Assembly (NCBI GenBank): GCA_029204225.1
Contig: CM055108.1
Span: forward strand, 12,585,955 to 12,649,954
Direction: 5' to 3'
Length of the DNA stretch: 64,000 nucleotides
Source: Diphasiastrum complanatum
Lineage: Eukaryota; Streptophyta; Lycopodiopsida; Lycopodiales; Lycopodiaceae
Below the pieces are notes generated by a model. It was not told the origin of the DNA. It saw only the letters and a list, made by a program, of their open reading frames with translations, and made no database searches. Position numbers and translations under genes: made by a program. Each line of letters starts with the position of its first letter. Within the stretch, counting starts at the first letter, position 1. Shown here in pieces: positions 24,440-35,444 of this stretch.

Positions 24440-25060
24440 TAACACTCCTCACTTCAACTGCATCCCCATAAAATATGGAACATGGCAATCATAATTCATG
24501 AGCAAACTTGTAAAGTTACTAATGATTGTGATGAAGCATCCTTTGAGGACATCACACACTTTAGGAAGCTAATAGGCTCCTTAATCTATTTGACAATCAC
24601 TAGACCAAATTTGAGTTATAGTGTAAGCAAGTTAAGTCAATATATGCAAAGTCCCTTGATGCATCATTGGAAAAGTGCCAAGAAAGTGCTTAGATATGTC
24701 TCTTCTACTAGATTTTTTGGCATTCTCTATCAATAATCTAACTTGTACTTGAGAGCATTTTTGGATTCAAATTTTGCAAGGAGATAAGATGGATAGAAGA
24801 TCCATAAGTGCATTTGTCACTTTTCTTTGTGGAGGAGTGATATCTTGGCTTTCCAAAAAGCAAGATACAATTTATCTTTCCTCTTGTGAAGCTGAGTACA
24901 AGGCATTGACTTCGACAACCAAAGAACTCCTATGACTAAGAAGACTTTTGGTGGAGCTTCAAGTGCTAAAGGCCGAGGAAGTCCCTTGCATCTATTGTGA
25001 CAATCAAGCTTCTCAACAAATTGCTACCAATCCGATCTTCCATGCTAGAACAAAGTAAAG
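24440..25060 (+). pseudogene. Copia RT end and RNase H fragment (family E)
   Basis: The 84-codon frame 24482-24736 reads HFRKLIGSLIYLTITRPNLS, SVSKLSQYMQSP and WKSAKKVLRYV, the palm end and connection of Copia RT. RNase H follows in other frames: MDRRSISAFVT, SWLSKKQDTIYLSS, EAEYKALTS, CDNQASQQIATNP. The sequence differs from family B, so it is a separate Copia family. It ends near HARTK at about 25055. Confidence 0.8.
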
Positions 25061-25329
25061 AGATCAACCAAATCAATAACAAAGTGATGTGACATTGGCA
25101 AATTCTAGTTTTGTTGAGATTTACACATTTGTCTTGAGTTTTGATGAATGAAATGCATTTGTAAGTAAATGTACTTTACTCTCTGTAAACGGGCCGTACA
25201 TGTACTGTCCTCCACACGTGTGAGGCCGCCCATCCATGTGTTTGATCATTTGATCCATTGCTCTTGCTTAAATCATAGTGTAAAGCATCTAGAACAAGAT
25301 CTAACATCTAGAACTTGATAGATCTTTGG

Positions 25330-25751
25330 ATTAAGCTATCAATAACTCTTAATGATTGATAGTAAAATCAATATTTGTCCTTTTTCTCTGAAAATTGACA
25401 GGATGGGTGTCGGTGGATTGGCGTCGGACATCCGTCGGACAAATTTTTGCATTACTATGTATTTACAGACGTTAGACTCCAATAGATTTTTTGGACGTCG
25501 CAATGTGACGTCCTTGTCGGGCCTTTTGCAACATCTTTGGACATCGCATTGTGACATCCATATGGATTACCTTAAAATAATCATAATTTTTGGTTGCAAA
25601 ATCCGGCAGGTTGTGCTTCTCGGATTACAACGTGTTTTTAAGTTGTCGGATTCCGACGACCTTATAGCGATGTGTTTTTTCGACGTCCGCGACGAATTAA
25701 AAAAATTTAAGCTCACGATTCACGTCGCAAATCACGGCGGGTGTTGTAGTG
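25330..25751 (-). mobile_element. Probable CACTA element terminus
   Basis: Read on the minus strand from 25751 the sequence starts CACTACAACACCCGCCGTGA, as CACTA elements do. Subterminal repeats typical of this class follow: GACGTCGCAATGTGACGTCC and ACATCGCATTGTGACATCC are near-identical, and GTCGGAC and CGGACAT words recur. GC content is higher than the surroundings. The inner limit is uncertain, and no matching opposite terminus was found in the window. The open frames here are probably not genes. Confidence 0.5.
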
Positions 25752-26985
25752 ACACTTTTATTTCATCCACTTTTGAAGATTTCTTGGATTAGATTACTAC
25801 TTAGGAATCCATCCGGAGTAGCAAACATGCCCTACTATTTCATGGAACAAACAAAACAGATGGCAACTAGCATGATATCTCGTTGATTTTACAGAACCAC
25901 AATTCAGTCAAACCAAATTTAGATGATAGTGCAAAACCCAACACTGGCGGTATATATATATACCCTGAATTCGATCTCTAATCTTGGAAGTTTTATAGTA
26001 TAGATACAATTCGATTTATGCTACTAAAGTGTAGCCATGAAATGGAGTATCATTTGGCAACATAAAAATCGAAGTGGTGATGAAAGATTTGGAAGCTGAA
26101 AAGTTAGATATATTAACATTATATCAGTTATTATTTTGAACTAACTAACATTCAAAATGAAGTTTGCAAATTTATGAGGATTTTTCTTTTGAAACATCAA
26201 TTTTTCATTGCTGCTAGTTGCCTAAACAATGTGATTGGAATATTAGTTCTTTACACATCGTGGCTCGTGTAGTTACCAATTCACTACCTCCAATTTTCTA
26301 TTATTCGTTCTTGAAATGATTGTATTGACATCAGGTGCACATGTATATTTTACTATACCAGATGGAGAGCAAATCTTCAATGTTGTAGGCCTTGGTCCCA
26401 AAGAAGGAAGTTTTTGACATAGCAAACATCCTGTCATTTTATTTGAAAAAAAAATTAGTGCTCAATTAATCTATTTGGCATTCAAAACTATACTATAAAG
26501 GTTGGTTCATGGAGTGCTTTGTCTAGCGTGAAAACCAATTACACAATCAAATTGTTATGCAACACATCTAAAATTGCAAAACCAAAAACTTTGTATATGG
26601 CACACCCAAGTCTTTGTTACTTACAACACTTTAGCCTAATCATGTAAGAGCTTAATAATATGGGATTAGCTACATAGAAGCTTGTTTGGAGTCTCTATCA
26701 TTTTTTAGCAACTTAAAGCTATCATTGATTCAAAGATGGAGAAACACCATATGCCAACTATTAAAGTGAATGAAAGTCGACCAACAAGACGAAACAAAAC
26801 AAAAAAGATGCAAAGGAAATCTAGAAGGACTTTTGATTTTAAATATTTTATTTATGCAGATTTTGCATTCTAGTTGGCAAAACAATTGAATACCACAAAG
26901 GCCTACTATGCGATTCAAAGTTACATTGAAGAAGTTTCAGTAAGTTTACTTTTATTTTCATGGATATTCCAACAGCTTTATTGTT
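25752..26985. other. AT-rich stretch, no gene recognised
   Basis: About 1.2 kb with only short frames. No repeat or domain identified on either strand. Confidence 0.4.
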
Positions 26986-27310
26986 CTAGTGAATGTTGAG
27001 ATGAAGTCTATTAAGATCCAGAAGGTTGCTGATTGTTTGCATGATATGCAAGAAATGTTGCAAGTGGCTAAGGATAGTATCCGAAGTGCTCAGGATAGAG
27101 CTAAACACTATACTGATCTTAAGAGATTTCCAAGAGATTTTAAAGTTGATAATTGGGTATATCTTAGGATTCCAAAAGATTCTAAGACATTATGTACAGG
27201 GAAGCATTATAAGCTGTCTACCCATTATTGTACGTAGAATTGATTCTTGGATCGTACTGAGGATGATAATTCGTGGAAGAGAGCTGATAGCATAAAGAAG
27301 AATTTTTTGA
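26986..27310 (+). pseudogene. Gypsy integrase C-terminal fragment
   Basis: The 82-codon frame from 26989 reads MQEMLQVAKDSIRSAQDRAK, HYTDLKR and DWVYLRI-like DNWVYLRIPKD, then KHYKLSTHYC. This is the region just after the Gypsy integrase core, where NRQKHYAD and GDWVYLRI-type words are conserved. A stop at about 27237 interrupts the expected GPF. The core and everything upstream are missing. Confidence 0.7.
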
Positions 27311-27351
27311 ATTTTAGTTTCTAAGAATAGAAACAGTGTAAGGAGGGAAAA

Positions 27352-27960
27352 ATGTTATGTCTATAAATAGTACATAGGATACAGTATACTCCGAGTATGA
27401 GAGCCGAGGAATACTAGTAGTAATGACAAGCAAGAATTATGTAAGCCTCTTGGTGAATTCCAAAGATGGAATGACCATGTAGGAACTAGTATTTCTAGGC
27501 AAATGTAATAAATGCAAGTAGACCCCTCTTAAAGAAAGTTGAGTGAGCCACCTTTTGATGGTGACCTCTAGTGGAGAGCATTATTCCACTTGTAATTTGT
27601 GAAATGTGGAAATTCCACTAGGATGCCACCTAAGGAGCCCTCTTGCTTATTTAAGAGACTCCCTCTTTGTGAAGATGAGCTTTTTGTGAAATGTACCTAC
27701 TCCATGCTGAAATGAGAAGAGCCTCCATGAGTTTTGGTGAATCCATTGAGCTCCTTGATCATGCTTGTTTCTTGAGTGAATGCATTCATGATCTTGCCCT
27801 TCCCTCGTATGAGTGTGGTTATGGATTGTAGAGTGGATTAGTTTTCCTATTTTCCGAGAGCAGATTAGTTTTCATTTCTTGTTTGGGGATTAATGGAATC
27901 AGCATTCAAGTAAACTAAATAGACTAGAAATGTGGCATAAATCTTGCATATCCTCCAACA
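27352..27960 (+). repeat. Possible LTR following the Gypsy integrase tail
   Basis: A purine run (GTAAGGAGGGAAAAA, 27339-27351) is followed by TGTTATGTC, as at a polypurine tract and LTR start. Sequence is non-coding to about 27960 (ATCCTCCAACA). CTATAAATAG near 27360 could be a TATA box, although that would leave almost no U3. No second LTR was found, so limits are tentative. Confidence 0.35.
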
Positions 27961-28040
27961 TTCTAGTTCTTGATGTTCTTTGGATGTCCAAGAATCAAAA
28001 GACTAGTTGGTCTCTTGATTCTTGGACCTCTAAAATGTTG
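27955..28040. repeat. Compact hairpin
   Basis: GTCCAAGAATCAAAAGAC (27986-28003) and GTCTCTTGATTCTTGGAC (28010-28027) form an 18 bp stem with one mismatch and a 6 bp loop. CAACATTCTAG and CTAAAATGTTG extend it outward after an asymmetric gap. Confidence 0.7.
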
Positions 28041-28234
28041 TAGATTAGTTCTTGTTTCTTGTTTTGTCAATTTATGCAAGTATAGTAGTGCTTAGGATCG
28101 GATTTCAGTTCATTTTGCAGCAAAGTAGAAATAGATTCCATCGTTATTCAACTGCGCAGTAATGTAGATAGTTTGGTTTGCATTTTGGTTTAAGGTGCAT
28201 GTGCATTCAGTTCAAGAGAAACCCATCCGGATGT

Positions 28235-29335
28235 CCTCTTTTTGATACTTCTGAATTTTTCGATACTCATAATGTTTTTCGATACTCTTTATTTTTCGAT
28301 AGTCCTTATTTTTTGATACTCATAATTTTTTTTGATACTTCTAATTTTTTCGATAATCTTAATTTTTTGATATTCTCTATTTTTCGATACTCTTTATTTT
28401 TCGATACTCCTTTGTTTTTCGATACTCCTTATTTTTTGATTCTCCTTATTTTTTTGATACTCCTTATTTTTTCAATACAACTCTATTTTTCGATACCCCT
28501 TATTTTTCGATACTCCATATTTTTCGATACTCCATTATTTTTCGATACTACAGATTTTTGATACTTTTTTCGAGTCATATAAAATTTCTATCCACCATTT
28601 TTCGATATATATTTTTGGAGTCACTTACTTTTTCGATACTTTTTCCAGAGTCATATAAGATTTTGGTCCACCATTTTTTGATATACTTTTTTCGAGTCAT
28701 ATAAAAGTTCGATCCATCAGTTTTCGATATACATTTTTTGAGTCACTTACCTACTTTTTTTGAGTCATATAAAATTTAGATCCACCATTTTTCGATATAC
28801 TTTTTTCGAGTCACTTACCTACTTTTTCGATACTTTTTTCGATTCACCTAAATAATTTTCGATACAATTCTTTCGAGTCACTAGCACAGCTTTTTCGATT
28901 CATTTTTTTCGAATCACCAGCATAATTTTTCGATACAATAGTTTCGAACCTTCTATTTTTCGAGTCACCTGTTTTTTCAAGTCCTTTATTTTTTCAATAC
29001 ACTTTTTTCGAGTCACCTACAATTTTTTGATATCCGTTTTTCGAGTCACCAACATAATTTTTGATATACTTTTTTTGAGTCACCTACATATTTTTTAATA
29101 CTTTTTTTTTCGAGTCACCTACATAATTTTTGATACATTTTTTCAGTTCACCAACACAGATTTTCGATACATTTTTTTTTTTCACCAGCTTAGATTTTCG
29201 ATATACTTTTTTCGAGTCACCTACACAATTTTCGATACATGTTTTTGAGTCACCTACATAATTTTCGATACATGTTTTTTGATTCACCAGCACAGATTTT
29301 TGATACATTTTTTTCGATTCACCTACACAAAAAAC
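28235..29335. repeat. T-rich TTTTTCGATACTCCTT / TTTTTTCGAGTCACC tandem field
   Basis: About 1.1 kb of degenerate tandem repeat. The first half (28235-28560) is built of a unit of about 16 bp, TTTTTCGATACTCCTTA. The second half alternates CGAGTCAC and CGATACA words in a unit of about 33-60 bp. Both strands give false open frames (FDTP-like on plus, VGDSKK-like on minus). Confidence 0.85.
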
Positions 29336-29389
29336 TAAACCCAAAAAATTACAAAAACAAGACCTTATCAAATGGACCCACATACAAAT

Positions 29390-30640
29390 TCTGAAATACT
29401 AGAACATTATCCATACGAGATCAAGCGTCCTACAACTAAATAAATCAGACGTCATATGTTCTACCGAATGCGGTCCCAACCCCACGAGCCATCTACAAAC
29501 CTATTTGAGAGACAACAACCTCATAGAGCCAAGTCTTCTTGAGCACAAGCCCATTCTTTTGGTGCTGAACCCTCCCAAGTCTGAACCAACCTTAATGGTA
29601 TTTTTGTCACTCACAGAGCTCATCTAGAGAGACGTACACCCAAGCTAGATCTACCAAAGTTTGATGGCACTTTGGACCCTCAAAGATTTTTTCAAATCTT
29701 TGAGAATGCATGTGATGTGTATGGCGAAACATCTTCCGATGCTATGGTCCAATTGTTTTTGATGACCATGATTGCTAAAGCACGTGATTGGTTTTTCAAC
29801 CTTGATCGTGAAGATAAGACAGACTGGTCAGTTTTGAAAAAGTCCTTTATCAAGCGTTTTAAGCCCTTTCGCTTGATCGAGAGCCCTTTTATCAAATTGA
29901 GTAGCATCAAGATGGCAAAAGACGAATATGTACGAGACTATATCAAACATTTCAAACACCTCAAAACTGAAGTACACGAATAGCCCACCGAACAGATGCT
30001 CATCATCTGGTTTTCAGTCGGCCTTCCAAGATGGATTAGACGCGAGCTTAAATGCAATGATGAATATATGAGCCTAAAGTTAGTTATGTCTAATGCCATC
30101 AAAGAAGAAGACGAGAGATCAAATTTTGACAAATCCAAGGAAAGGAGAGCACCACGTGCTCCTGTCCATGAGTCGAAGCCGATCGCAGATATCCGAGATC
30201 AGCTTTGAAAATCCCAATTGGAGTGTCAGCCAAACTCTGTACATGTATCTTATAGACAAAAACCAATATGGTGCCCACACTGTCGGGCTACGCATCATGT
30301 TGATGCTTGTCCATCATATTATCCTATCCAAGCACATACCGTCCAACAATATAAAGAACAACCATCACAATCTGAAAATTTCTTAACTTCTTATGAATAT
30401 CCACCAGAAGCTCTAGCAACATTAGCCATACAAGATGGTTATGCCATTACACAAGGGCCACTGAACAACAGATGTTTCATCTATGGTGAAACCAGCCATT
30501 TCATGGCTGATTGCCCAGTCAAGACCAAGTACCACACCGAGTGTCCAAACTGTGTCAGAAAACACAGTTTTCAAGACTGTCCAAAACAACCCAACAAGAT
30601 CCTACCTACCCAACACGTTAGTTATGACTCCCGATAGGAT
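29390..30640 (+). pseudogene. Gypsy family D gag
   Basis: Gag reading starts near 29390 and becomes clear at KLDLPKFDGTLDPQRFFQI (29645). The Retrotrans_gag block spans 29672-29983 (ARDWFFNLDRED, FIKRFKPFRLIESPF, YVRDYIKHFKHLK); after a TAG, LIIWFSVGLPRWIRREL and VMSNAIKEEDE continue to 30208. A frameshift leads to 30218-30637 with three Cys/His clusters: PHCRATHHVDAC, RCFIYGETSHFMADC and ECPNCVRKHSFQDC, the first two irregular. A stop near 30637 ends it; no protease follows. Compare the minus copy at 23.1-23.8 kb. Confidence 0.8.
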
Positions 30641-30784
30641 CCTCACGACAACACAACATGAGCACCATAGCACCTAACAGTTAAACCTGTTGCTCTCTCG
30701 ACCACACAATTCACCAAAAGACACTGATATGACATGAGTCCTTGTAGGAGGAAAGCAAAACCGACGGCTTATATAGTATCTCAA

Positions 30785-31035
30785 AATTGTGTACAACTCA
30801 TCAATCCATGACTACGTTTCTTAGTTCTGTACAGCTCATCAAGCCATGTTACATTTTTCATTTTTTTCATGTTTGTGTATAGCTCATCAATCCATGTCTG
30901 TATTTCTTATTTCAATACAGTTCAGAAAGCCAAACTACATTTTTTATTTTTATCTTGTTTGTGTACAACTCATCAATCCTTGCTTGTGATTCTCAGTTTG
31001 TCTACAACTCATCAATCCATGCCATAGGTTTCTCA
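30785..31035 (+). repeat. Degenerate 43 bp tandem repeat
   Basis: Six copies of a unit containing ACAACTCATCAATCCATG followed by T-rich sequence, at spacings of about 40-47 bp. It follows the Gypsy D gag and is non-coding. Confidence 0.75.
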
Positions 31036-31395
31036 TTTGTTTCATTGTTCAAGTCATATTGTTATTCTGAATAAACTTTATAACTACTACATGATTGCTT
31101 AGCTCTCGTTTTGAAGTTTGTATTTTAGAAGATCTCTTAGTTTTTTAGCCTCCCATTTTGTCTGATAGAAGAGAGGGTCAAGGCACTTTTGTTGATTGCA
31201 AATGACATCATTAGTTGCTGTTGTTGTGAGAAGATTCTTTTGTGCTCCTCAGCTCAAGTGACAATAGTCATCATATTGTATCCTTCAACATGGAAGCTGA
31301 TGATGTCTCCTTGGAGCAACAGTGGCAGATGATGGACTGAAATACTACACCAAATAGTGATAAACAAGCAAGCAATTTATCTCCGTCCAGAGCAG
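31036..31395. other. Spacer, nothing recognised
   Basis: About 360 bp without supported gene or repeat, between two tandem-repeat fields. Confidence 0.35.
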
Positions 31396-32182
31396 CTTGA
31401 TAGACATTCTTCGGATATTTGAGATTTTTTTGGAATATATTTTTTCAAGAATTTCCGTGGATTTTTTCGGGATCTTCGCTGATTTTCGAGATTTTCGCAA
31501 TCTTTGCGGATTCTCTTGGAGATTTTCGGAAAGCTTTTCGGATTTTTTTCATCACAACGGATGGCTTTCTCCAGAATTTTTATGTTGTTTTCGGAATATT
31601 TTTGGGATCTTCGTGGCCTTCACAGATTTTTGAGATTTTCACGAATTTTTGGAATCTTTGTGAATTTTTGAAATTTTTTTGGGATTTTGGAGAAAGCCAC
31701 TTATGGCGGATGGCTTCTGCTAGAATTTCTTCGTGGTTTTTTAGGATTTCTTTGGGGATTTTCGAGATTTCTTCGGGGATTTTCGGGATTTCTTTGGAGA
31801 TTTGTGGGGATTTTTGAAAAAAATTTGAAGATTTTCGGGATTCTTTCGTGGTTTCTTCTAGAATATTCAAGTTCTTTTCGGGAATTTATTTGCTGAGATT
31901 TTTGGGATCTTTTCGAAATTTATTTAGGATGTTTTCATGATCTTTTAATGAACTTTTTATAATCTTTTTGGAATCTTCACGAATTTTTGAGATTTTTTTG
32001 GGAAGCTTCCACCACGGCGGATGGCTTCCTCCAAAAGTTTTGGGGATTTTCGTGGATTTTCGGGATTTCAAGAATTTTCGAAAAAAATTTGGGATTTTTC
32101 GAAATTTTTTCATGGATTTTCTTTGGTTTTTGGAATTTTTCTTCCGAATTTTCTTTGATTTTTTGAATTTTACTTTTTTTGC

Positions 32183-32539
32183 ATGCTTTTTAGATGGGAG
32201 ATAATATTATTGAAGTGCAATACTATGTCATTTAAGACATCTTCCAAATACACTCTAAAAACATCTAGAAGTTGTTACGATTGTCGAAAAGCCAATTGCG
32301 AGTATGGATTGAATGGCAATTGGAATCCAGCAAATAAGATAAACTTAAAAATAATGTTCACCAAAATGATGTTCCTAGAAAACCATGAAATATGTACTAG
32401 GTATCAATCATCCAAAAGAGGACAACCTACTGTAGCACCCTCTGAGCCGCTAGAGATTAAAAATGTTTTAGAAGCCTTTGTTATGGCTCAAAACTGGGCT
32501 ATTCTGAATGAACCGAATGATGTCATGTGTCCAATATAA
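32183..32539 (+). other. Unassigned 118-codon open frame inside the T-rich field
   Basis: Balanced base composition and a normal-looking peptide (SCYDCRKANCEYG, AFVMAQNWAILNEPND) distinguish this from the surrounding array, so it is an inserted piece of something else. A Cys pair is visible but no domain. It could be part of a transposon protein; function unknown. Confidence 0.3.
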
Positions 32540-32688
32540 CTCCTTACAACTACTACGTGCTATCAAACAATCAAATCACAAAAAAATTCTTTCATGAGAC
32601 GGGTCTATTTTAGGAGAGTACATGCAATCATAGGGTCCCACAATAAGTTTCTTCACTATTGTCGAGGACACTTGATATATTTAGCTAT

Positions 32689-32802
32689 GTAGGGGAAAAG
32701 GCCCTATCGTCAAGCCTTCTAGCTTGGGAGTTGGAGGCCCAAGGGCCTCTCTGAATAGGGTAGAAGGCTTGGGGGCACCCTAGGACAGGCCCTTCCCCTC
32801 TT
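32689..32802. repeat. Small hairpin, MITE-like
   Basis: AGGGGAAAAGGCCCTA and CAAGCCTTCTA on the left pair with TAGAAGGCTTG and GGCCCTTCCCCT on the right; the loop itself contains the palindrome AGGCCCAAGGGCCT. GC-rich against its surroundings. Too short to carry a gene. Confidence 0.5.
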
Positions 32803-34233
32803 TTAATGGCAATTTTGAAGATTTTTTCTTTTTGAAAATATTCTCTTTTGGAGTTTTTTTTACGGCCCATCTTTGCAATCTTTGCGGATTTTTTTGAAAA
32901 GTTTTCTTCTATTTTCAGTGATTTTTAGAAAGCCATCCACCACGACGGATGGCTTCTTCTAGAATTTTTAAATTGTTTTCAAAATCTTCGCGGTCTTCGT
33001 GGATTTTTGAAATCTTCGCAGATTTTCAAGATTTTTTCGGGATTCTGGATAAAGCCATCCGCGACGGATGGAATCCTCCAGAATTTCTTCGTGGATTTTC
33101 AAGATTTCTTGGTAGATTTTTGGAATTTCTTCAATGATTTGCAGGGATTTTCGGAAAAATTTCAGAGATCTTTAAGACTCTTTCATGGTTTCCTCTAGAA
33201 TTGTTAAGATCTTTTCGAAATATTTCCAAAATCTTCGCAGCTTTTTGGAATTTTTTCAAAAAGTGACGGATGGCTTTCTCCAAAATTTTCGAGGATTTTT
33301 GAGGTCTTTTAGAATTTGTGGAAATTTTCGATCATTTTTCGGGATTTTTTGAAATTTTTGGAAAGCCACTCGTCCCGTATCAGATGGATTCCTTTACAAT
33401 ATTTGTTTTCAAAAAAACAAAACAAAAACTATAGGAATTTTTTCTAATTTTCAAGGTTTTCGAAATTTTTTAAATTTTTCTTCGAGATTTTATTTTCACG
33501 TTTTGTTTTGGATATTCATGATTTTCGAGAATTTAAACAAATTTTTGGAATTTACGAAGATTTTTTAAATGTTTTGGGGGATTTTCAGGATTCTTTCATG
33601 GATTTTCTTTGATTTTTGAAATTTTTCTTCTAGATTTTATTTTCGTATTTTTTCTGAGATATTCAAAGATTTTCGGGGACTTTCGGAGATTTTCGAGAAG
33701 CCATCCGCCATGGCTAATGGTTTCTTCCACAATTTTTTCAGAATAAACAAAAAAATGGAAGGAGCTTGGATTAGTGTCAATCTAACACATGTCATATGGT
33801 TAATCCCATAAGCAATTTTAAGAAATGGCAGAATGAAAAGAACGTAAATCTAGGGAGTCCCCAATCTAGATTTTCATTTGCTTTCAAGATTATCTATTTG
33901 ATATCAATAAAATTTCAGAATTTTATTCATCCACTAATTTTTACCCTTTACAAAATGCCGGATGGCTTCCTCCACAAATTTTTTTTTTCTAAAAAATAGG
34001 AAAAAAGTAGAAGAATTTTCGTCAGCAAAATTTTCGTCTTTTCATCAAAAACAAAAGTGTAGGAATCCATCCACCTCGATGGATGGTTTTCTCCACAATT
34101 TTTTTTAAAAAAAACAAAAAAAAATGTAAGAACCAATAGATGTTTTTTCAGATTAAACAAAACACATTTACAGTGTACTAATAAAAGTTGGGATGACTGC
34201 AATTTGGCCAAGCTTTCTATATTGCTGACGAGA

Positions 34234-34399
34234 CTGTGTTCCGACCTTTAGAGGAACCAGGATAAATAGGGATTTTGAAGCCAGAAGGAGGGCTTTTGAA
34301 TACTGAACTGTCTAGGCTGTGTTTCGACCTTCAGAGGAACCAGGATAAATAGGGATTTTGAAGCCAGAAGGAGGGCTTTTGAATACTGAACTGTCTAGG
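34234..34399. repeat. Tandem duplication of an 83 bp unit
   Basis: Units 34234-34316 and 34317-34399 differ at only two positions (CTGTGTTCCGACCTTTAG against CTGTGTTTCGACCTTCAG). The near identity indicates a recent duplication. Confidence 0.93.
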
Positions 34400-34439
34400 C
34401 TGTAGTATATCCAGGAGATGAAGGGTGAGAGCCAACTAC

Positions 34440-34720
34440 TGATTATGCTTAGTTCCAGTCCTCGTGCGAATTGTAGGTAGCAAGAGAATGTTACCTTGCT
34501 TGTAATGGTACTAGTGGATAATCCATGGTAGGTACCGGCCTTCCTTGCCTCTGGCATGCATCACAGTTTCGGAAGATTAGGCCAGTAGAACCTATTTTCC
34601 TAACTGCAATTTCAAAAGCAAAGTGTCCTCCTGCAACACCAGAATGGGCTTGATCTATAATCACTCGAATGTCCTTGGATTGTAGGCAACGCCGTAAGAC
34701 TTGACCATGATCACGTCAAT
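34440..34720 (-). pseudogene. Gypsy family F integrase zinc-binding region
   Basis: Minus strand, after the RNase H: VLRRCLQSKDIRV, then DQAHSGVAGGHFA, then CDACQRQGRPV. This is the H2C2 zinc-binding module of Gypsy integrase. The sequence loses similarity near 34440, before the catalytic core. Confidence 0.65.
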
Positions 34721-35444
34721 ACAATTGACCTTCAATAATTTGAAAAACTCTTGATCGCCAAATCAATTGACAACGTTGAGTATTTTTAAAATGGTTTGAA
34801 AAAGTCTCGTGTGTCAAAACATTAGCCAGATCAGTGGAATCACCCACTAATTTAGACATAAACAATTGCGCATCAGGCATTTCATCGATTCTTTCTTCCT
34901 CATTGCCTATTTCATTACGAGATAGTTGATTCACTATAGTGTGCACTCGGCCAGGCCGAATTCGTATTTCAAACTCAAATTCTTGGAATAAAATCATCCA
35001 ACGCGCGACCCTAATCCTACTCACAATTTTAGGTTTATGTATAAGGTACAACAGCAGTTGATGATCCATATAAACAATAAATTTGTTATCAAGTAGAAAA
35101 TGTTGAAATTTTCGTAACGCAAAAATCAAACCCAACGCCTCTGCTGGCGTTAGCTGCTTGCTCACATAGTATACCAGATAATCATAATGTTTCACTTCCT
35201 CTGGTTGTGATAGTATGCAACCAACTGCTACCTGCGAAGCATCACAATGCACATGAAACAGTTTGCTCCAATCGGTGGGTCGAAGAATAGGCGCGTTCAC
35301 CAATGCATTAACTAAATCCTTAAATGCTTTATAACGCTTGATAGTGATTTTGTACACTGCTCCTTTTCTCAGAACTTCATATAACACATCAGTTCTGTCC
35401 GAATATGCATAAATGTAATGGCAATGATACCTCGTCATTCCCAA
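34716..35444 (-). CDS. Gypsy family F RNase H
   Basis: A 242-codon frame. The RNase H starts at about residue 60: FHVHCDASQVAVGCILSQ (first catalytic Asp), VYYVSKQLTPAEALGLIFAL (Glu region, shifted from the usual TEREALA), FIVYMDHQLLLYL (DH motif) and RVHTIVNQLSRN, where the usual HVVADALSR has lost its Asp. A linker YSDRTDVLYEVLRKG precedes. The next frame upstream is RT, overlapping by about 55 bp in another phase, so one frameshift separates them. Activity is doubtful because of the lost last acidic residue. Confidence 0.8.
   Translation of the reverse strand: MGMTRYHCHYIYAYSDRTDVLYEVLRKGAVYKITIKRYKAFKDLVNALVNAPILRPTDWSKLFHVHCDASQVAVGCILSQPEEVKHYDYLVYYVSKQLTPAEALGLIFALRKFQHFLLDNKFIVYMDHQLLLYLIHKPKIVSRIRVARWMILFQEFEFEIRIRPGRVHTIVNQLSRNEIGNEEERIDEMPDAQLFMSKLVGDSTDLANVLTHETFSNHFKNTQRCQLIWRSRVFQIIEGQLY

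Larger units (their letters stand above)
31396..34130. repeat. T-rich field with repeated GCCATCCG/CGGATGGC palindromes
   Basis: About 2.7 kb of phrases such as GATTTTCGGGATTTCTTCG. At least ten copies of a conserved element, palindromic GCCATCCGCCACGGCGGATGG followed by CTTCCTCCAGAATTTTT, sit at about 31549, 31694, 32005, 32931, 33053, 33261, 33363, 33699, 33955 and 34065. Left palindrome halves are partly lost in several. The array is interrupted at 32180-32880 by other sequence. Open frames of Phe, Arg and Ile here are composition artefacts. Confidence 0.8.

Noticed and set aside
28178-28561. Repetitive Phe-Asp-Thr protein
   Set aside because: Six-frame artefact of the T-rich CGATAC tandem field; the opposite strand is equally open.
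30785-31035. Small CRISPR-like or satellite array
   Set aside because: Unit copies are too diverged and the intervening sequence is not unique spacer; it is a degenerate 43 bp tandem repeat.
31397-33198. Several Phe/Gly/Ile-rich frames
   Set aside because: Composition artefacts of the T-rich palindrome field, open on both strands.
31549-34100. CRISPR-like array
   Set aside because: Repeats are irregularly spaced, spacers are T-rich filler, and the context is a plant nuclear genome with no cas genes.
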